Source: an uncultured Pirellulaceae bacterium
Lineage (GTDB): Bacteria; Planctomycetota; Planctomycetia; Pirellulales; Pirellulaceae
Assembly: GCA_934255105.1 (NCBI GenBank)
Contig: CAKQNH010000150.1
Coordinates: forward strand, 1-8,663
Reading direction: 5' to 3'
Length of the DNA stretch: 8,663 nt
Shown here: piece by piece, positions 6,218-8,663 of the stretch
Numbering within the stretch: the first letter of the stretch is position 1
How the letters are laid out: each line of letters opens with the position of its first letter
Notes under the pieces: generated by a model
What the model was told of the DNA's origin: nothing
Seen by the model: the letters and a program-made list of their open reading frames with translations, nothing else
The model's database searches: none
Program-made: the position numbers and the translations under genes

Positions 6218-7111
6218 ATGAAGCGAAAGCAAGGCGCAGACGAAGCCAAATTGCGACGTGCAATGGATGTGGCTGATCCAGACAAGCCAGCCATCTGCGC
6301 TACCTGCGGCACACGTTATTCTCAAGCGAAATACGATGCGGCGCACTGCTTGGTCTGCGAGGACGACCGCCAATATGTTCCATCGGACGGACAACGGTGG
6401 ACATCTTACGATCGCCTGCTCAGCGATCACTGCGTGGCGATAAAACGACACGCAGACAGGCTGCACGAACTGAAAGTCATCCCAGAATTCGCCATTGCAC
6501 AACGAGCTTTTTTGATTGAATCTGCGGTGGGAAACGTGCTGTGGGATTGCTTGCCGCTGATCGACGCTGCCGCGCTGGCCTTTGTAGAGTCTCGCGGTGG
6601 CTTGGCGGCGATCGCTATTTCGCACCCGCATTACTATGGCTTGATGGTGGAATGGGCGCGGTTGTTTGATTGCCCTATCTACTTGCATGAAGAAGATCGC
6701 CAGTGGGTCATGGACGATGACCAGCGGGTCGAATTCTGGCAGGGAGCTCGCCAGTCGTTGGTCGGCAATCTGTCGATCGTTCACACCGGCGGCCACTTCC
6801 CAGGCAGTACGATCTTGTATTGCGCCGATAGTGAAACCGTTTTCGTGGGGGATTCGCTGCAGATTTCACGGGACATGAAGCACTTGAGCGTCATGCACAG
6901 TTTTCCGAACTACATTCCGCTGACGGGCGAAGAAACGTTGCAGGTGTTCCGGCGAACTGCGCCGCTGCGGTTTGACGCAATGTTCGGAGCTTTTTCGCAT
7001 CAGAATTTGCCGCAGGGTGCGCGGGGAGTATTCGATCAGTCGCTGAAACGCTACGAGATGATTTTTGGGGGGCGGGGGGAGGAGAGACGAGAAGCGGATG
7101 CGTGCGATTAG
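6218..7111 (+). CDS. MBL-fold metallohydrolase-like protein with N-terminal zinc ribbon
   Basis: A 297-residue protein. Residues 27-47 hold a Cys4 zinc-ribbon pattern (C27-x2-C30-x13-C44-x2-C47, CATC...CLVC), then RQYVP and GQRWTS. The rest resembles the metallo-beta-lactamase fold: NVLWD (106-110), ISHPHYYG (134-141) at the position of the metal-binding loop, GGHFPGS (191-197) with a further His, and VFVGDS (209-213). The canonical HxHxDH is reduced to H136-P-H138-Y-Y, so the usual Asp/His of the second metal site are missing. This matches my memory of a conserved bacterial subfamily rather than decay. Substrate unknown. ATG 6218 is preferred because AAGGA (6208-6212) is then 5 bases upstream; ATG 6212 overlaps that site. 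The last ~12 residues are a charged tail encoded by a G-rich run and look non-conserved. No operon partner. Confidence 0.8.
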   Translation: MKRKQGADEAKLRRAMDVADPDKPAICATCGTRYSQAKYDAAHCLVCEDDRQYVPSDGQRWTSYDRLLSDHCVAIKRHADRLHELKVIPEFAIAQRAFLIESAVGNVLWDCLPLIDAAALAFVESRGGLAAIAISHPHYYGLMVEWARLFDCPIYLHEEDRQWVMDDDQRVEFWQGARQSLVGNLSIVHTGGHFPGSTILYCADSETVFVGDSLQISRDMKHLSVMHSFPNYIPLTGEETLQVFRRTAPLRFDAMFGAFSHQNLPQGARGVFDQSLKRYEMIFGGRGEERREADACD

Positions 7112-7165
7112 GGGGGCTTCGACTGCTGCAATTGCTGGAGTGTAGTCTGTAGGTGATTCGATCTT

Positions 7166-7378
7166 GCGCTTGGGCGGCTAAAGCCTGGACTCCAACGGGT
7201 GCGCTTGAGGCGGCTGAAGCCTGGACTCCAACGGGTGCGCTTGGGCGGCTAAAGCTTGGACTCCAACGGGTGCGCTTGAGGCGGCTAAAGCCTGGACTCC
7301 AACGGGTGCGCTTGGGCGGCTGAAGCCTGGACTCCAACGGGTGCGCTTGAGGCGGCTAAAGCCTGGACTCCAACAGGG
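7166..7378. repeat. Tandem array of six 35/36-bp units (three 71-bp dimers)
   Basis: Units lie at 7166-7200, 7201-7236, 7237-7271, 7272-7307, 7308-7342 and 7343-7378. Odd units are 35 bp with GCGCTTGGGCGGCT, even units 36 bp with GCGCTTGAGGCGGCT. All share AGC(C/T)TGGACTCCAAC and the small palindrome GGCT-AA/GA-AGCC, weakened only in unit 3. Differences between units are few, so the array is young. Since 35, 36 and 71 are not multiples of three, it does not encode a repetitive protein; frames through it (for example minus 7337-6891) are artefacts. There are no unique spacers, so it is not a CRISPR. Confidence 0.9.
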
Positions 7379-7385
7379 AGCGGCA

Positions 7386-7415
7386 TTGACAGATAACCAG
7401 CGGTCGGTTTATCCT
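7386..7415 (+). promoter_or_regulatory. Candidate promoter of the leuA leader transcript
   Basis: TTGACA (7386-7391) is perfect and is followed after 18 bases by TATCCT (7410-7415, 4 of 6 matches). Transcription would begin near 7422, giving a leader of about 315 bases before leuA. It starts 8 bp after the tandem array. The weak -10 limits confidence. Confidence 0.4.
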
Positions 7416-7517
7416 GGAGCTACCAATGGGTGTGTCCGTAGTGCCGAAACTCTTGGAGAGTTCCGCTACAGACTGGTCAGGCCTGTTTTTCCTTTAGTAC
7501 AAAACTGCTCCCGCGCT

Positions 7518-7580
7518 ATGACTTCCCGCAATCGAATCGCCGAATTGCTTCGACTTACGCTCGCCGCTCGCGAGTGGTAG
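7518..7580 (+). CDS. Putative leucine-rich leader peptide of leuA
   Basis: A 20-codon frame (ATG 7518, TAG 7578-7580) whose product contains four leucines in six consecutive codons (ELLRLTLAAREW; Leu codons TTG 7545, CTT 7548, CTT 7554, CTC 7560). It ends 156 bp before leuA and about 45 bp before a strong terminator, the geometry of an amino-acid attenuation leader. No clear Shine-Dalgarno precedes it, and the frame is open upstream to 7341 through repeat DNA, so the start is uncertain. The role is inferred from position, Leu content and overlap with alternative hairpins, not from recognised homology. Confidence 0.5.
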   Translation: MTSRNRIAELLRLTLAAREW

Positions 7581-7657
7581 GGGACGGTCTAGTTCGCTTC
7601 AAGCAATCATTGAAGATTCACACCAACCCTGAAACTCGCCTGTCGAGTTTCAGGGTT
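7558..7657 (+). promoter_or_regulatory. leuA transcription attenuator: mutually exclusive hairpins
   Basis: Four segments can be drawn. Segment 1 (7558-7564) pairs with 7570-7576 (7 bp, one G-T, loop CGCTC). Segment 2 (7570-7582) can instead pair with segment 3 (7627-7639): GCGAGT with ACTCGC and TAGGG with CCCTG, separated by two G-A mismatches. Segment 3 also pairs with segment 4 to make the terminator. Segment 1 overlaps the last Leu codon and segment 2 overlaps the leader stop codon. A ribosome stalled at the Leu codons would free segment 2 for the antiterminator; one reaching the stop would cover segment 2 and allow termination. An extra hairpin CTTCAA/TTGAAG (7597-7602/7610-7615) sits in the intervening loop. 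Confidence 0.55.
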
Positions 7658-7662
7658 TTTTT
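7625..7662 (+). terminator. Strong intrinsic terminator in the leuA leader
   Basis: A perfect 14-bp stem pairs 7625-7638 with 7644-7657 (core CCCTGAAACTCG / CGAGTTTCAGGG), loop CCTGT, and a T run from 7656 to 7662 followed by another T tract. No recognisable upstream gene needs it, other than the leader peptide, and it lies 74 bp before the leuA start. Confidence 0.9.
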
Positions 7663-7718
7663 GTTTTTGCGTTTTAGCCACAAGCCCCAGATCCAAAGTT
7701 AACTCTCCTTTCAACTAG

Positions 7719-8663
<945 letters not shown>

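Noticed and set aside
6194..6796. 200-codon minus-strand frame
   Set aside because: It is antisense to the MBL-fold gene, with no ribosome site or recognisable motif.
7139..7163. TGTAGTCTGTAGGTGATTCG as another REP-like end
   Set aside because: Only short stretches agree with the TGTAGGCTCG end, and neither the palindrome nor the TTACGGCA end is present.
6891..7337. 148-codon minus-strand frame
   Set aside because: It is created by the tandem array and by antisense of the MBL-fold gene. The repeat length is not a multiple of three and the protein changes frame at each unit.
7166..7378. Possible CRISPR array
   Set aside because: Repeats of 35-36 bp follow each other directly with no unique spacers, and no cas gene is present.
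7341..7517. N-terminal extension of the leader-peptide frame
   Set aside because: The first codons lie in the tandem array, the rest has no protein-like pattern, and it crosses the proposed promoter. Only the last 20 codons are kept.

Overview
The window looks like chromosomal DNA from a planctomycete, most likely Pirellulaceae (Rhodopirellula-like). The best evidence is a DUF1559 pseudopilin-like protein with a prepilin-type N-terminus and an H-x9-DG motif, a family massively expanded in that phylum. A secreted isochorismatase-ThuA fusion, a BBP2-type porin, a DUF2293 protein and GC-rich genes separated by short repeats fit the same picture. This assignment is inference; no rRNA or other marker gene is present.

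Layout. 65-1390 (+): signal-peptide porin with an intrinsic terminator at 1439-1474. 1486-1612: inverted and direct copies of an 18-bp intergenic repeat. 1686-3341 (+): exported two-domain isochorismatase-like/ThuA-like protein. 3350-3800: a small orphan ORF (3416-3703) between inverted copies of a ~35-bp REP-like repeat whose outer ends are tandemly reiterated. 3828-4508 (+): DUF2293 protein, overlapping tail to tail by 4 bp with a minus-strand pair: the DUF1559 gene (4851-5909) and a translationally coupled small membrane protein (4505-4861). Their predicted promoter (5972-5999) overlaps two palindromes 21 bp apart. 6001-6198: three more copies of the REP-like repeat. 6218-7111 (+): atypical MBL-fold protein with an N-terminal zinc ribbon. 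7166-7378: tandem array of six units alternating 35 and 36 bp. 7386-7736: apparent leuA leader with promoter, Leu-rich 20-aa peptide and mutually exclusive hairpins ending in a strong terminator. 7737 to the window end (+): leuA, class II 2-isopropylmalate synthase, cut by the window edge.

The genes do not form one pathway. The window is a series of independent one- or two-gene transcription units separated by repeat-rich spacers, with at least three unrelated repeat families each in its own spacer. The most interesting item is the leuA leader: peptide leucine codons, a 1:2 hairpin, a 2:3 antiterminator pairing and a 3:4 terminator can all be drawn from the sequence and follow the logic of transcription attenuation by leucine supply.

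Stretches without a gene: 1-64 holds only the porin ribosome binding site (AAGGA, 51-55). 1391-1685 holds the terminator and repeats. 5910-6217 holds the DUF1559 promoter region and repeats. 7112-7517 holds the tandem array and the proposed leuA promoter; I see nothing convincing in 7112-7165 or in 7416-7517 beyond a small hairpin (AACTCT/AGAGTT, 7448-7462).
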